64,000 bases of DNA from DATHBD01 sp035296325 (GTDB taxonomy: Bacteria; Actinomycetota; Actinomycetes; Mycobacteriales; Micromonosporaceae). Positions within the stretch are counted from its first letter, which is position 1, and every line of letters starts with the position of its first letter. The stretch spans positions 1 to 64,000 of the forward strand of contig DATHBD010000058.1 in the NCBI GenBank assembly GCA_035296325.1, in the 5' to 3' direction. Made by a program: the position numbers and the translations under genes. Shown here piece after piece: positions 8,445 to 16,446 of the stretch. The notes under the pieces were generated by a model. It was not told where the DNA came from, made no database searches, and saw only the letters and a list, made by a program, of their open reading frames with translations.

Positions 8445-8759
8445 TCACTTGAAACGGAAGCCGAACAGTCCGCCTGCCTCGAACTGATCGGTGAGGCGCT
8501 GTGGCAGCACATGTGGGTCGGGGTTGAAGCCGCGGCGCTGAGCCTTTTCTAGATCGTCGGAGTTGATCGTGACGATGTACTGCATTCGCTCTCGTGTCAT
8601 CACTTCGGCGGCGAGCGTGAGGGCGGCGGCTACCTGCCGCTCGTCGACGCCATCAAACAGGTGGCTGTCGTGCACGAGGAAGTCGGGCGCTCTACCGCCT
8701 CGGTGGGCAAGGATGCGGGGTACGTCGGCACGGGCGCATTCTGCCTGCCGGGCGCGCAT
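8445..8759 (-). pseudogene. C-terminal remnant of DUF2326 (ABC-3C-type) ATPase
   Basis: About 104 residues containing APDFLVHDSHLFDGVDERQV, then MQYIVTINSDDL and a final GLFGFRFK. This is the conserved C-terminal block of DUF2326 SMC/RecN-like ATPases of the three-component ABC-3C conflict systems; the D-S-H motif corresponds to the Walker B/D-loop region. Intact proteins are about 550-600 residues, so roughly the first 450, including Walker A and the coiled coil, are absent, and a stop lies five codons upstream of the first Met. I treat it as a truncated relic of a defence gene. Confidence 0.7.
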
Positions 8760-8846
8760 GCCGCAAAGTCGTCAGCAACGGCTTTGCGTCAAGCTGGTGG
8801 ATGACTCACCCGGTGCGCCAATTTCACCGTGCCGCATCGATGCCAA

Positions 8847-8880
8847 GATCAGGTGCGCTCATCTGCCGCGATCCGAGCGC
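8847..8880 (+). repeat. Dispersed intergenic repeat copy (GATCAGGTGCGC...TCTGCCGC)
   Basis: Contains GATCAGGTGCGCTC then ATCTGCCGCGATCCGAGCGC. The GATCAGGTG half is shared with 29658-29692 and, inverted, with the copy ending near 51650; the TCTGCCGC half is shared with most other copies. It lies between the defence remnants and the nuclease operon. Confidence 0.55.
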
Positions 8881-9025
8881 CGAAGCGCGCCTGGCGACAA
8901 CACAAGTAGCGCGGAAGGTCGCCTTCGAGGGGGCGCTCCCGGGTGGAGCCGGAGCGCCAGGCGGCGGCACTCCGGTGTGGCCGGCGCAGTACGGTCAACC
9001 GGAGATATGTCGGTATCGTCTCTGC

Positions 9026-9934
9026 GTGCGCTGCTACCTGATCGCCGAAGGTCCGACCGACCTGTCCGCTGTACGCGCAGCGCTATCCGAGCGTGGCGTT
9101 GAACCTGTGGAGCCAGCTCGTGCCTTCGATGGCCCCGTGCTGGGCGGCCGTGGCTGGCTTCCCGACGTGGACTTCCTCTGTGCGATCTTCCCAGCCGATC
9201 ATGGCTGGGAGACACCACCGGCGGTCTACCTCGAGATCGGCCAGGCGGTCGGAGCCGGTATGCCGGTCCTGCTCATCGTGGAGCCCTCACGTCGCCTCGA
9301 CCCATCCTTGTCTCCGCTGCCCGCGATCCGTGTTCCAGTTGTAGGCACCGTGCTGGCCAGCCATATTGGCCTCTTTCTGCAGTCGATCGGACGTCCCTCA
9401 ACCGGCGTGGAGCCATCCCGGCCCGCAGATTCCGCCGAGTTGAGTGCCGTCCACGACGAACTGCGCGCCCTCCGTGACACGGTCACACTTGGGGGCAGCG
9501 GCGAGGCACGGAGGACGACCGGCCGACGCATCGAAGAGCTTGCCCTTCGATTGTTCCGGGCAGCCGGTGCGGAAGCGGCAGATGCCACAGGAGCGGATGG
9601 AAACGGCGACATTGCAGCGTGGGTCCCTGGGACGGAACAGTTCATTCCAGGTCCACTACTTGTTGAGTTGAAGATCGTGCGTGACTCTATTCTGAATAGG
9701 GCCATTCTCGATCAACTGCAGCACTATGCCTTAACCCGCGGCGCGCAGTGGTCGGTGCTGCTCTACTATCGCTGGGATCTCAGGCGCAAAGTCCGACTGC
9801 CAAGCGGTGGAACGTGGCCTACGGTGATGGTCTTCGACATCGAAGAGCTGGCTAGAGATCTGCGCCATCGGACCCTAGCGCAGATTCTCAATAATGAACG
9901 CAATGCCATCGTGCATGGGGTGGGGAAAAGGTGA
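9026..9934 (+). CDS. Predicted PD-(D/E)XK nuclease with deoxyribosyltransferase/TIR-like N-terminal domain
   Basis: A 302-residue protein from the GTG at 9026; an upstream ATG at 8801 would read through the repeat, so I reject it. Residues 2-110 (CYLIAEGPTDLSAVRAAL, later VDFLCAIFPADHG and PPAVYLEIGQAVGAGMPVLL) resemble the nucleoside 2-deoxyribosyltransferase/TIR-like Rossmann-type sensors, with the E-I-G motif in place of the catalytic Glu. Residues about 170-290 look like an Mrr-type nuclease: RRIEELALRLFRAAG, then GNGDIAAW and LLVELK, giving the D...E-x-K core. The next gene overlaps by four bases. Sensor-nuclease fusions are typical of anti-phage systems; target and trigger are unknown. 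G+C drops towards its end, suggesting transfer. Confidence 0.65.
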   Translation: MRCYLIAEGPTDLSAVRAALSERGVEPVEPARAFDGPVLGGRGWLPDVDFLCAIFPADHGWETPPAVYLEIGQAVGAGMPVLLIVEPSRRLDPSLSPLPAIRVPVVGTVLASHIGLFLQSIGRPSTGVEPSRPADSAELSAVHDELRALRDTVTLGGSGEARRTTGRRIEELALRLFRAAGAEAADATGADGNGDIAAWVPGTEQFIPGPLLVELKIVRDSILNRAILDQLQHYALTRGAQWSVLLYYRWDLRRKVRLPSGGTWPTVMVFDIEELARDLRHRTLAQILNNERNAIVHGVGKR

Positions 9935-10470
9935 CCCCGCTGTTCCAGGCGAGAATCGGCGCACATCTGCGCCGAGCTGGAGATTTGAATAGCCCCCCAG
10001 AGCGACGCGGTCGGTGCTATGAGAACTTGTTGACCTATCTACTTGAGTCCGTTCCTGGGTGTCACCTCCAGCGCAACACACTCAACTACTACGGCACGGA
10101 AGAGGTTGACATTACTGTCGCCAACGAGAAGATTGACGGCGGCTTAAGGATGCTTCCCGATATCTTCCTTGTCGAATGTAAGAACTGGTCACATCCGGTC
10201 GATAGTACAACGCTCGGCTACTTCGTCAATGTTGTAGCGGATCGCGGCTGCTCCCTGGGAGTACTCGCCGCAGCGAATGGTATTACGGGACATCAGGAAC
10301 ACCGAAGCCGTAGCCATGCGATTGGTGCCGCAGCCCTCGTGCGTGGCATCCGGATACTTCTGATCACTGACGAGGATCTTCGCAAACTTGAAAAGCCAAG
10401 CGATTTGGTGACATTACTGCACCAGCGAAATTTGTCCCTGACTGCACATGGAACCATCCACCTAGGCTGA
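9931..10470 (+). CDS. Predicted PD-(D/E)XK endonuclease, second gene of operon
   Basis: A 179-residue protein. RRGRCYENLLTYLLESVPG supplies the usual N-terminal helix with a Glu, EEVDITVAN the Asp, and IFLVECKNW the E-x-K of a restriction-like nuclease core; a helical half (DSTTLGYFVNVVADRG) and strand (SLGVLAAANGITG) follow as in Mrr/RmuC-like folds. Its GTG overlaps the previous stop by four bases, so translation is probably coupled and the two proteins may work together. Codon use is noticeably AT-richer than the flanking genes, a sign of recent acquisition. The specific substrate (phage, plasmid or modified DNA) cannot be told. Confidence 0.65.
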   Translation: MTPLFQARIGAHLRRAGDLNSPPERRGRCYENLLTYLLESVPGCHLQRNTLNYYGTEEVDITVANEKIDGGLRMLPDIFLVECKNWSHPVDSTTLGYFVNVVADRGCSLGVLAAANGITGHQEHRSRSHAIGAAALVRGIRILLITDEDLRKLEKPSDLVTLLHQRNLSLTAHGTIHLG

Positions 10471-10522
10471 GGGACAATACGACCACCACAGATTGCATGA
10501 GAATTCAACAACCACGCTATTC

Positions 10523-10555
10523 GTGCACTGACCTGCCGCCGATAACGCGTGTCGG
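10523..10555 (+). repeat. Dispersed intergenic repeat copy
   Basis: GTGCACTGACCTGCCGCC then GATAACGCGTGTCGG, a divergent copy of the TCTGCCGCCGA core located 50 bases after the nuclease operon. Confidence 0.4.
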
Positions 10556-10631
10556 GCGCCAGCCAGGTCGTCACTTTCCGCATCGTCGGCTCGGCGTCCC
10601 GGGATTCCGATCATGACACGAACCAGGAAAG

Positions 10632-10799
10632 TCAGGTGGCCCCGGTTTGTGCCTCTGCGGCGACGCGGAGCCGGTTCAGCGTCTCGGTCATCGTGCGGCG
10701 GTTGTGGGCGTCACGGTCCTTGATGCCCAACGCCGCGATGCCGAAGAGCCTGAGCGCTAGCCCCCGGCGGTCGGTGGGCGAAAGGGGGTCAATTTTCAG
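10632..10799 (-). pseudogene. Coding-like fragment, 55 codons, no start
   Basis: The minus frame reads KIDPLSPTDRRGLALRLFGI, AALGIKDRDAHNRR, then TETLNRLRVAAEAQTGAT and a TGA at 10634-10632. G/C at third positions is very high, as in real actinobacterial genes, but there is no start codon and the frame runs into the monooxygenase gene. It looks like the 3' end of an unidentified gene left behind by rearrangement. I do not recognise the family. Confidence 0.35.
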
Positions 10800-11101
10800 C
10801 CGGCGTTGACAACGTCGTAGTGACTCAGTTGCGAGTCGCCGATCAGGTACCGCTCGTCCTCCGGGTAGAGGACGATGGCGTCGACGTCGTTGCCGGCGAA
10901 GCGACGGATGTCATCCCAGCCGTCCCAGATGCTCAGGGTGAGAATCTCCGCGGTGCCGTTCCCCAGGTCTCGGGTCAGGATCTCGGCGGCTCGGTTGCCA
11001 GGCGTGCGCCGGTACTGCGCGACACCGGTCTGGTCCACGTACCGCGCGTACTCGGCGGCGGCGTCCACGGCAACGACACCGCGCCAGATCCGGGCTATCA
11101 C
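10796..11101 (-). CDS. Antibiotic biosynthesis monooxygenase (ABM) domain protein
   Basis: A 101-residue single-domain protein. IARIWRGVVAVDAAAEYARYV is the first strand and helix of the dimeric alpha-beta barrel of ABM proteins, and ILTLSIWDGWDDIRRFAG the second strand with the conserved W and following helix; LYPEDERYLI closes the barrel. GTG start with GGAGG eight bases upstream. Such proteins oxidise small aromatic or polyketide substrates or degrade haem; the substrate here is unknown. It stands alone, flanked by repeat copies, as a one-gene module. Confidence 0.75.
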   Translation of the reverse strand: MIARIWRGVVAVDAAAEYARYVDQTGVAQYRRTPGNRAAEILTRDLGNGTAEILTLSIWDGWDDIRRFAGNDVDAIVLYPEDERYLIGDSQLSHYDVVNAG

Positions 11102-11365
11102 CGTTCGTCCTCCATCCGCCAGCGAGCAACTCGTTCAGGACGCCCTGCGATGACCGACCGGACAAACACGCCGCTCCGTGGAACATTACCCGTCTCCTGG
11201 GGCGACCTTGCCCTCGGCCAGAACGGCATCCGCAGCGAGGACCGCCGAGACTGCCGGCGCCCGATCAATCAACGCTGTGAGGATGGCATCCACACCAGTC
11301 GCCAGCCAGAGAGAGGGAGGGTGCCGGCACCGAACGCTCGGCCGTTCATCCGGATTTCGTTACAA

Positions 11366-11400
11366 CCAGGTGCGCACATCTGCCGCATACATCGCACTCA
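11366..11400 (+). repeat. Dispersed intergenic repeat copy
   Basis: CCAGGTGCGCACATCTGCCG then CATACATCGCACTCACG. It shares CAGGTGCGC and ATCTGCCGC with the copy at 8847 and ends against the stop of the next minus-strand gene. Confidence 0.45.
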
Positions 11401-11610
11401 CGGCTCAGCCAGATGATCGCAGTACGGGTTGCATCTGCGACCGACTGCGTGAGCCAGTTCTCGCAGCACGCCTCCCAGCCGGTCGACCTCCTCCGCGGTC
11501 GGTGGCGTTATCGGCGCACCAGCCGCGATGTGTTCACCGACCTCATACAACACAACGTAGAGATCCTCCGCAGTCGCCCGGTCCAGCCGAAGGACAATTT
11601 CGTCTCCCAT
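11398..11610 (-). CDS. Small conserved-looking hypothetical protein
   Basis: A 70-residue acidic protein (IVLRLDRATAEDLYVVLYEV then GEHIAAGAPITPPTAEEVDR). It has coding-type codon use and an amphipathic helix pattern, but no recognised domain; a C-x-x-x-C near the end is unlikely to be a metal site on its own. No strong ribosome-binding site is seen before the ATG. It lies 41 bases downstream of a small zinc-ribbon gene on the same strand and may be co-transcribed with it. Confidence 0.5.
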   Translation of the reverse strand: MGDEIVLRLDRATAEDLYVVLYEVGEHIAAGAPITPPTAEEVDRLGGVLRELAHAVGRRCNPYCDHLAEP

Positions 11611-11651
11611 ACGACGACGTTACTCACAAGCCGCGAGTTATGCGCGGCCTC

Positions 11652-11903
11652 TCACGACGAGCTGTCGGGCTCGCTGCAGCCATGCGCAGTCAATACAGCG
11701 AGTACCTGTTGCTCCCACGACCGCTCGTCTGCCTCGCGCCAGCGGTGCTGTTGCGGGCACTGCCGATTCGGCGGATCGGCACCGACGCGGCACCCGCCGA
11801 GCGCGAGCTGCCCGTCGGCACCCGCATCGCGCGCTGCCTTGTCCGGTAGTCCAAACAACAACGGCACGCCGGCCTGCCCGCACTTCGGACAAGCGGGGAC
11901 CAT
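11652..11903 (-). CDS. Small zinc-ribbon protein
   Basis: An 83-residue protein beginning VPACPKCGQAGVPLLFGLP and continuing LALGGCRVGADPPNRQCPQQHRW. The C-x-x-C and later C...C-P-x-x-H-x-W pattern is that of a family of small actinobacterial zinc-ribbon proteins of unknown role. Length is typical. A GTG codon is an alternative to the Met start. The gene opens a two-gene minus-strand unit bounded on both sides by repeat copies. Confidence 0.65.
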   Translation of the reverse strand: MVPACPKCGQAGVPLLFGLPDKAARDAGADGQLALGGCRVGADPPNRQCPQQHRWREADERSWEQQVLAVLTAHGCSEPDSSS

Positions 11904-11923
11904 GCCTTTAGGCTACCCGCTGG

Positions 11924-11953
11924 CGTCCTCATCTGCCGCCGATCGTGCGCGCC
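11924..11953 (+). repeat. Dispersed intergenic repeat copy
   Basis: CGTCCTCATCTGCCGCCGAT then CGTGCGCGCC, close to the consensus TCTGCCGCCGACCGTGCGC. It lies just upstream of the zinc-ribbon gene; the next 240 bases up to 12194 hold no gene I can support. Confidence 0.5.
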
Positions 11954-12194
11954 CGCCACCACAATGGTGACGGTCTGTAGTCAAAGCCCGCTGATCGTGT
12001 CCAGGAGGCGCGCTTCGGCCGGTTCGGAGGACGGGCACCGAGGAAGCGGCCGTTGCGCCCGGGGATCCGCCGCCTTGTTCCGCCAGCGAATACGGCCGTT
12101 TCGGAATACTGCCACTCCACCAGTTCGGCTCCCACTGACCGAAGGGCACCGCCCGCGAAGGACGCTGTGACGGCGCTTGCCCCTCCAGCGGCGG

Positions 12195-12647
12195 TCAGTC
12201 CACAGCGCCCTTGTCCGTCGTGTCGGGCACCCGGATGAGGTCGACGTCGATGCCGACACGCCGGGGAACGTAACACCACCCCTCTTCCGTGTCGGGGTCG
12301 TAGTGCAAAACCGTGTCGTCCTCCTTCATCCTCTTGAGCCAGGCTTCCAATTTCGCAAGATCGTCAGCACTCAGATCGACCCCGCCACGCCGTCGCGCCT
12401 CGGCCCGCAACATGATGACCGGGTATGCCCACCGGTGCCTTTCACGTACGTTCCACGGGACCAGCCCGTGGTCATTAGTAGTAGGCCGATGAAGTCCGCG
12501 GAGATGCCGATACGTTCCCCACAGCGACGGGGATGTTTCGATGTTGTACTTGCGCCGGTAATCCTCGCTCATCCACCGGTACGTTCGACCTTCAGCGAAC
12601 CAGGCCACGACTTCCTGTTCGTCGACGATCTTCGCCATCCATCCCAT
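12195..12647 (-). CDS. Conserved hypothetical protein, possible mobile-element or HTH protein
   Basis: A 150-residue protein from the ATG at 12647, chosen because GGAGGAG lies six bases upstream. It begins with a helix-turn-helix-like segment (VVAWFAEGRTYRWMSEDYRR then KYNIETSPSLWGTYRHLRGL) followed by PWNVRERHRWAYPVIMLRAE and a C-terminal DVDLIRVPD. Similar proteins are often seen in actinobacterial integrative elements and prophages, where they may bind DNA, but I cannot name the family. The Asp/Glu-rich C-terminal half has no catalytic motif that I recognise. Confidence 0.6.
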   Translation of the reverse strand: MGWMAKIVDEQEVVAWFAEGRTYRWMSEDYRRKYNIETSPSLWGTYRHLRGLHRPTTNDHGLVPWNVRERHRWAYPVIMLRAEARRRGGVDLSADDLAKLEAWLKRMKEDDTVLHYDPDTEEGWCYVPRRVGIDVDLIRVPDTTDKGAVD

Positions 12648-12780
12648 GTGGCTCCTCCGCTCCGCACACCGGTCTCCTGAACTCCTGCGTCGCGTTCCCG
12701 CAGGCATCCCCACGATGACCCGGCCAATGTCACGTCACTCGCTCAAGTGAGCGTGCCAGCTCCCCGGCCCACGTAGGAGT

Positions 12781-12810
12781 GGACGGGGGTGGACGGGGGT
12801 GGACGGGGGT
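12781..12810 (+). repeat. G-rich tandem repeat, 3 x GGACGGGGGT
   Basis: Three perfect copies of GGACGGGGGT in a row, followed by a degenerate GTACGGCGGT. It lies between divergent genes (12195-12647 minus, 12857 plus). Short G-runs could form a quadruplex in the promoter region, or the tract may just be a slippage-prone microsatellite. Confidence 0.85.
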
Positions 12811-12856
12811 GTACGGCGGTCGACACATTTGCTGCGCGAGCGAGCGGCGCTGAGGT

Positions 12857-13294
12857 GTGAGTCAGACCGCGAATCACACAGATATCGACCAGCGGTGTCT
12901 CTGTGGTCATCCCGAAGCGGCCTACGACACACCAACGCCGGCCGATGCCTCTTACGGCGAAGTTGTCGTACCCGTGCGGCACGATCGGTGCATGACGGTG
13001 ACGGTGCTCGACGCCCTCGCCAACATCGCGGCTCAGGCGGTGCGCCGCTTCGCCGGCCACCACGCCCGGGTCCGCGGTTCGGCGGTCGTTCACCAGGTCC
13101 ACACGGAGCGGTGGATCGCCGAGGTCGTGGTCCCGGCGCCGGCCTGCCGGATCGGCGTGGCCGGTTGGGACCTCCTCGGTGCGCTCACCCCAACAGACGA
13201 GCCGGTGACCTGCGCCCGATGCCTGCGCGCCGCCCACCCCGACCAGCAGCTGCCGGGCGTCGAGCAACTGGCCCTGTGGGACGCCCGGTCGTAG
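12857..13294 (+). CDS. Hypothetical protein with N-terminal Cys/His motif
   Basis: A 145-residue protein. The start has CLCGHPEAAYDT and later HDRC, a layout common in small actinobacterial and phage proteins that bind zinc, and the end has VTCARCLRAAHP, a second C-x-x-C. The middle (TVTVLDALANIAAQAVRRF, WIAEVVVPAPACRIGVAGW) is an alpha/beta stretch without a known motif. The GTG start has GAGG only one base upstream, so an internal start is possible. Function is not known. Confidence 0.55.
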   Translation: MSQTANHTDIDQRCLCGHPEAAYDTPTPADASYGEVVVPVRHDRCMTVTVLDALANIAAQAVRRFAGHHARVRGSAVVHQVHTERWIAEVVVPAPACRIGVAGWDLLGALTPTDEPVTCARCLRAAHPDQQLPGVEQLALWDARS

Positions 13295-13410
13295 CACCAC
13301 ACATCGCCGGACCCGTCTGCGCCGCGACGATCTCCGGTTGGGCGCGGCGTAACCGGTCGCCGGAGGGCCCTCGGCCGTGTCGGACGCCATCGCGGCGGTG
13401 GGTCCGTAGG

Positions 13411-14124
13411 GTGGAGCGGGTGCCAGGTCGAAGCCGCGCCACGAGCAAGCGATCCCCATCGCCCCGCCGGTCCAGCGAGCCCCGCAGACCCCTACCGCCC
13501 ACGTCGTTGGCGCCGGCCATCCTCGATCAGCACGACCTCGAGGCTGAGTCAACATTCACCGGCCTGGGGTTCTTCGACCTTGACCTCTCCGTCCGGCGTG
13601 CCGAATCGGTGGAGTTCTCCCAGTGCCGATTCCACGCCGCGGACCTGTCCGGCTCGCACCTCGAGCGGGCGAAAATCACCGACTGCCTGGTCGAGACCTC
13701 CAACTGGGCGAACCTCCGCACCCACGGCACAGCCATGACCCGGGTGCGGTTCGTGGACTCGCGGATGACCGGTCTAATCTGGGCCGACGGGCTGCTCCAG
13801 GACGTCTCATTCGAAGGATGCCGGCTGGACCTCTCGGCGTGGCGGATGGCGAGTTTCGACGCGGTGCGATTCACCGACTGCAACCTTCGGGGAGCCGACT
13901 TCACCAACGCCGACCTACGCAGCGCGCAATTCGTCGGCTGTGACCTCACCGGTGCGCAGTTCCATCAGGCCACCATGGAAGGCACCCGGTTCCGCAGCTG
14001 CGTCCTGCTCGACATCGCCGGGATCACCAGCTGGGCCGGTGCTGTCGTCGACCACGCCGACCTCGTCGCGCTGTCCTACGCCCTCGCCGGCGCGCTCGGC
14101 ATCTGCATCGAGCAGGACACCTGA
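13411..14124 (+). CDS. Pentapeptide-repeat protein
   Basis: About 237 residues from the GTG at 13411 (a GTG nine bases later is equally possible). From about residue 60 the sequence follows the five-residue coil rhythm: CRFHAADLSGSHLERAKITD, FDAVRFTDCNLRGADFTNAD, LRSAQFVGCDLTGAQFHQAT. Centre Phe/Leu and Ala/Asp positions fit the right-handed quadrilateral beta helix. The first 45 residues are basic and Pro/Ser rich. Some pentapeptide proteins mimic DNA and protect gyrase; many have no known role. No neighbour suggests which applies here. Confidence 0.7.
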   Translation: MERVPGRSRATSKRSPSPRRSSEPRRPLPPTSLAPAILDQHDLEAESTFTGLGFFDLDLSVRRAESVEFSQCRFHAADLSGSHLERAKITDCLVETSNWANLRTHGTAMTRVRFVDSRMTGLIWADGLLQDVSFEGCRLDLSAWRMASFDAVRFTDCNLRGADFTNADLRSAQFVGCDLTGAQFHQATMEGTRFRSCVLLDIAGITSWAGAVVDHADLVALSYALAGALGICIEQDT

Positions 14125-14179
14125 CGGCTGGCGCCCGCACTCGATGACATCCGGGAGCCCCCCTGGTACTGATGGGTTG

Positions 14180-14499
14180 ATGCAACCACCCGACGACGAC
14201 GCCCGCCGGCCGGCGCGGCTGCGCGCGGGCGACAATGTACGGCTGGTTTCGCCGCCCGACACGGGCGGACATCGACGGCACGGGCCGCTTTCTGGAAGAT
14301 CGGGCTGCACGTCACGGTCGGACGCCACGCGCTGGACCGCCACGGGTACCTCGCCCGCACTGACGAACACCGCCTCGCCGACGTCAACGACGCGCTCCGC
14401 GACCCCGACCTCAAGGCGATCATCGCGACGCGTGGCGGCAAAGGCGCGTACCGCATCGCCGACCAGCTCGACTTCCCCGCCGCCGCCCGGCACCCTTAA
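14180..14499 (+). pseudogene. LD-carboxypeptidase (peptidase S66) N-terminal remnant
   Basis: One frame gives RPARLRAGDNVRLVSPPD, the start of S66 LD-carboxypeptidases. After a frame change it reads KIGLHVTVGRHALDRHGYLA, DVNDALRDPDLKAIIATRGG and KGAYRIADQLDF, then TAA at 14497-14499. Intact enzymes are about 300 residues and need a Ser-His-Glu triad further on, which is absent. Two frames plus early termination show a dead fragment of a peptidoglycan recycling enzyme. Confidence 0.7.
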
Positions 14500-14603
14500 A
14501 TTAGGTCGTGAGCAAGCCCACTTCCTGCTGATTAGCCACAGCGACAGATCCGGTCCGCCGGCTTTGGTGCGGGAGGCATCTTCAGCCACGTGCGCGATGT
14601 CGG

Positions 14604-14631
14604 GGGCCGCGCGACGCGAGTCGCGCGGCCC
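14604..14631. terminator. Perfect 12-bp hairpin
   Basis: Arms GGGCCGCGCGAC (14604-14615) and GTCGCGCGGCCC (14620-14631) with loop GCGA. No T-run follows on either strand, as is common for high-GC terminators. It could end transcription from the S66 remnant side or from the minus-strand gene at 14769-15344, which stops 138 bases away. Confidence 0.5.
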
Positions 14632-14768
14632 TCGGCATCATGGTCGATACAGTCGCCTGCCGTGGTTGACCCGAGCAAGGTTTGGTCTGGGTGGCCGGCA
14701 CCACGTTGCTAGGGCGGCGCGCGAGCCAGGAGCCCCTGGTGGTCATCCGGGCGGACTGCTACTCCTAA

Positions 14769-15344
14769 CTAACAAGTTGATCTTGCCCGTCCTCCGGCCG
14801 ACGAGATCCACATCGCAGTGATCGTTACATCCATCCAAATGGCGCTGGGGTTTTGCCCGCTGTACACGGTGCAGATTCCTCCGTAATTGTGGTCCGAGAA
14901 GGTCGCCACATCCCAACATCCGTTGAATATGCGCCATGACCGGATCCGGTCATTCCACGCGGCTCCAACGTTCGATATACCCGCTCCAGCATAAGTGCAG
15001 AATCCGCTATCTTGATAAACGTTGGTGGAGTTTCCACTGAAGTCGTAACCGTCGAACCAGGTCATAATCAGTACGGAGGCCGCTGGCCTGGCCAAAACGC
15101 TGCCCGCGGGCGCACATTGTTCGGCTGTCACCGCGATGTCTTTACTGTCGGGCGTGGCCTTACCGAGTAAAATCTGGCATTGGACGGCACCAGACGCGTG
15201 AACCGGCGAGGCGACGACGACTCCCAAGGTCGCCGCGATGGCCAGGAGTGTCAAGTGAATAGTTGTTACCTTGCGGCGCCATCGAGCGTCACGCCGGTGT
15301 CGCGGAATGCGCTTGATCGCTGCGCAGGCGGTGAAGTCTCTCAT
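14769..15344 (-). CDS. Secreted beta/gamma-crystallin-like (peptidase inhibitor family I36-type) protein
   Basis: A 191-residue protein. Residues 1-50 hold a basic n-region (RRDARWRRK) followed by LTLLAIAATLGVVVASPVHA, a cleavable signal peptide. The mature part has the stretch FSGNSTNVYQDSGFCTYAG then AWNDRIRSWRIFNGCWDVAT and FSDHNYGGICTVYSG, the Greek-key spacing and W-x-x-F/Y-x-D-x-x-Y/F-x-G pattern of I36/crystallin-like secreted proteins. Six or so Cys may form disulfides. SD AAGGA lies eight bases before the ATG. G+C is lower than in neighbours. Confidence 0.65.
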   Translation of the reverse strand: MRDFTACAAIKRIPRHRRDARWRRKVTTIHLTLLAIAATLGVVVASPVHASGAVQCQILLGKATPDSKDIAVTAEQCAPAGSVLARPAASVLIMTWFDGYDFSGNSTNVYQDSGFCTYAGAGISNVGAAWNDRIRSWRIFNGCWDVATFSDHNYGGICTVYSGQNPSAIWMDVTITAMWISSAGGRARSTC

Positions 15345-15887
15345 ACTTGCTTTCCTTTCGAATCAGGCCGCAGGGCGGCCACACCGAAGAGTGGGCAAGA
15401 CGCTAGAGCAGTGTCCGACTGCGGCGTCGCCGGGCGTAGCGGTATTGTCAATCGGCGCCCAGCCGGGCGCGGGTGACTATTTGTGCCCGGCCCGGTACGC
15501 CGGCGTGTAGCACCGACCGAGACGACTTTGGTCGTCTCGGTCGACGATGAGACGGCTCTCCTTCCCCCGTTGATCGCTTCGGCGGCGCGCGTGTCGCATA
15601 CATCCGCAGCCGTCATTGCGTCTCGACGTCCGATGCTAGGTAAGACGAACCCGAATGTAAAGGCCTGCGGCAACAAACTCTTGGTGGCCCTTAACTGATC
15701 ATGACCAGCCGGCGAACCGTCGATCGTTGTCGCCAGACGGAGGGCTCCTACGGCGAAATTCTCCATGGCGATCAATGACCGTATTGACCGACCAGACGAC
15801 CGCTGGTTTACTGGACGGCGCGCGGGGGCGGCATTGCAAGAATGCGGAGACCTCCGGGCCATTTTTGGCTGACCATGGGGAGGTCCG
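15345..15887. other. Gene-poor stretch with an 11-bp perfect hairpin
   Basis: About 540 bases between divergent secreted-protein genes. The only clear structure is the inverted repeat ACCGAGACGAC-TTTG-GTCGTCTCGGT at 15516-15541, terminator-like but without a T-run. Open frames here (for example 15483-15698 plus) have no family resemblance and poor codon bias, so I do not call them. Confidence 0.5.
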
Positions 15888-16325
15888 ATGCAAGCAAGAT
15901 CGTTTCCGACGCTTGAGATCCGACGTCGTGCTACTGGGTCGACTGGCCACAACAGTTACATGCGTCGAGCAATTGCCGTAGTCGTGGTGACAGTTGCCCT
16001 CTTGTTTGGAACCGGTACCCCCGCCTGGGCGGTGTCGGACAAGGTCTCATGCAGCTCGCCCTTCTTTGGGGGCGTGTGTCATGCGGGACCGATACCGTCA
16101 TCCGGGAGTCCTGACTGGTTCATCATCCTGAACGTTGACTCCGGGCTGAGCACGTGTGCCTATTGGGTGGACGACGTCGATACTAAGAGCGTGGTTGCCG
16201 CTGGTGCGCTACCTCAACTCGGACGAGCGATCACCGACAAGAAGATCGGCGGGCTGTACGGTCGTTACGAATTCCATGTTTCGGGCGTCGCCTGCAGTGG
16301 GTCGATACAGAACTACGAAGACTGA
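15888..16325 (+). CDS. Small secreted protein of unknown function
   Basis: A 145-residue protein if the ATG at 15888 is used; GGGGAGG lies four bases before it, which is why I prefer it. An internal ATG at 15960 would give a classical 24-residue signal (AIAVVVVTVALLFGTGTPAWA with A-x-A cleavage). With the first start the signal has a long basic extension containing R-R-R. The mature part, about 97 residues, has five Cys (for example VSCSSPFFGGVC, STCAYW, VACSG) and no known domain. It lies 133 bases before another unrelated small gene. Confidence 0.55.
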   Translation: MQARSFPTLEIRRRATGSTGHNSYMRRAIAVVVVTVALLFGTGTPAWAVSDKVSCSSPFFGGVCHAGPIPSSGSPDWFIILNVDSGLSTCAYWVDDVDTKSVVAAGALPQLGRAITDKKIGGLYGRYEFHVSGVACSGSIQNYED

Positions 16326-16446
16326 ATCAGCCATTTTATTATCGGCCAACCGGTGCCGCCGATGGGCCCTGGGTTTCGCACGCCACGAGCGATTATTTCG
16401 GCAGCGGCCGGTCCACGGTGAGGATCGGCCGCTGGTCGCCGGTTGG

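Noticed and set aside
11929..12279. 116-codon minus-strand frame with coding-like middle
   Set aside because: It overlaps the gene at 12195-12647 and the repeat copy, and no domain, start signal or consistent codon bias supports it.
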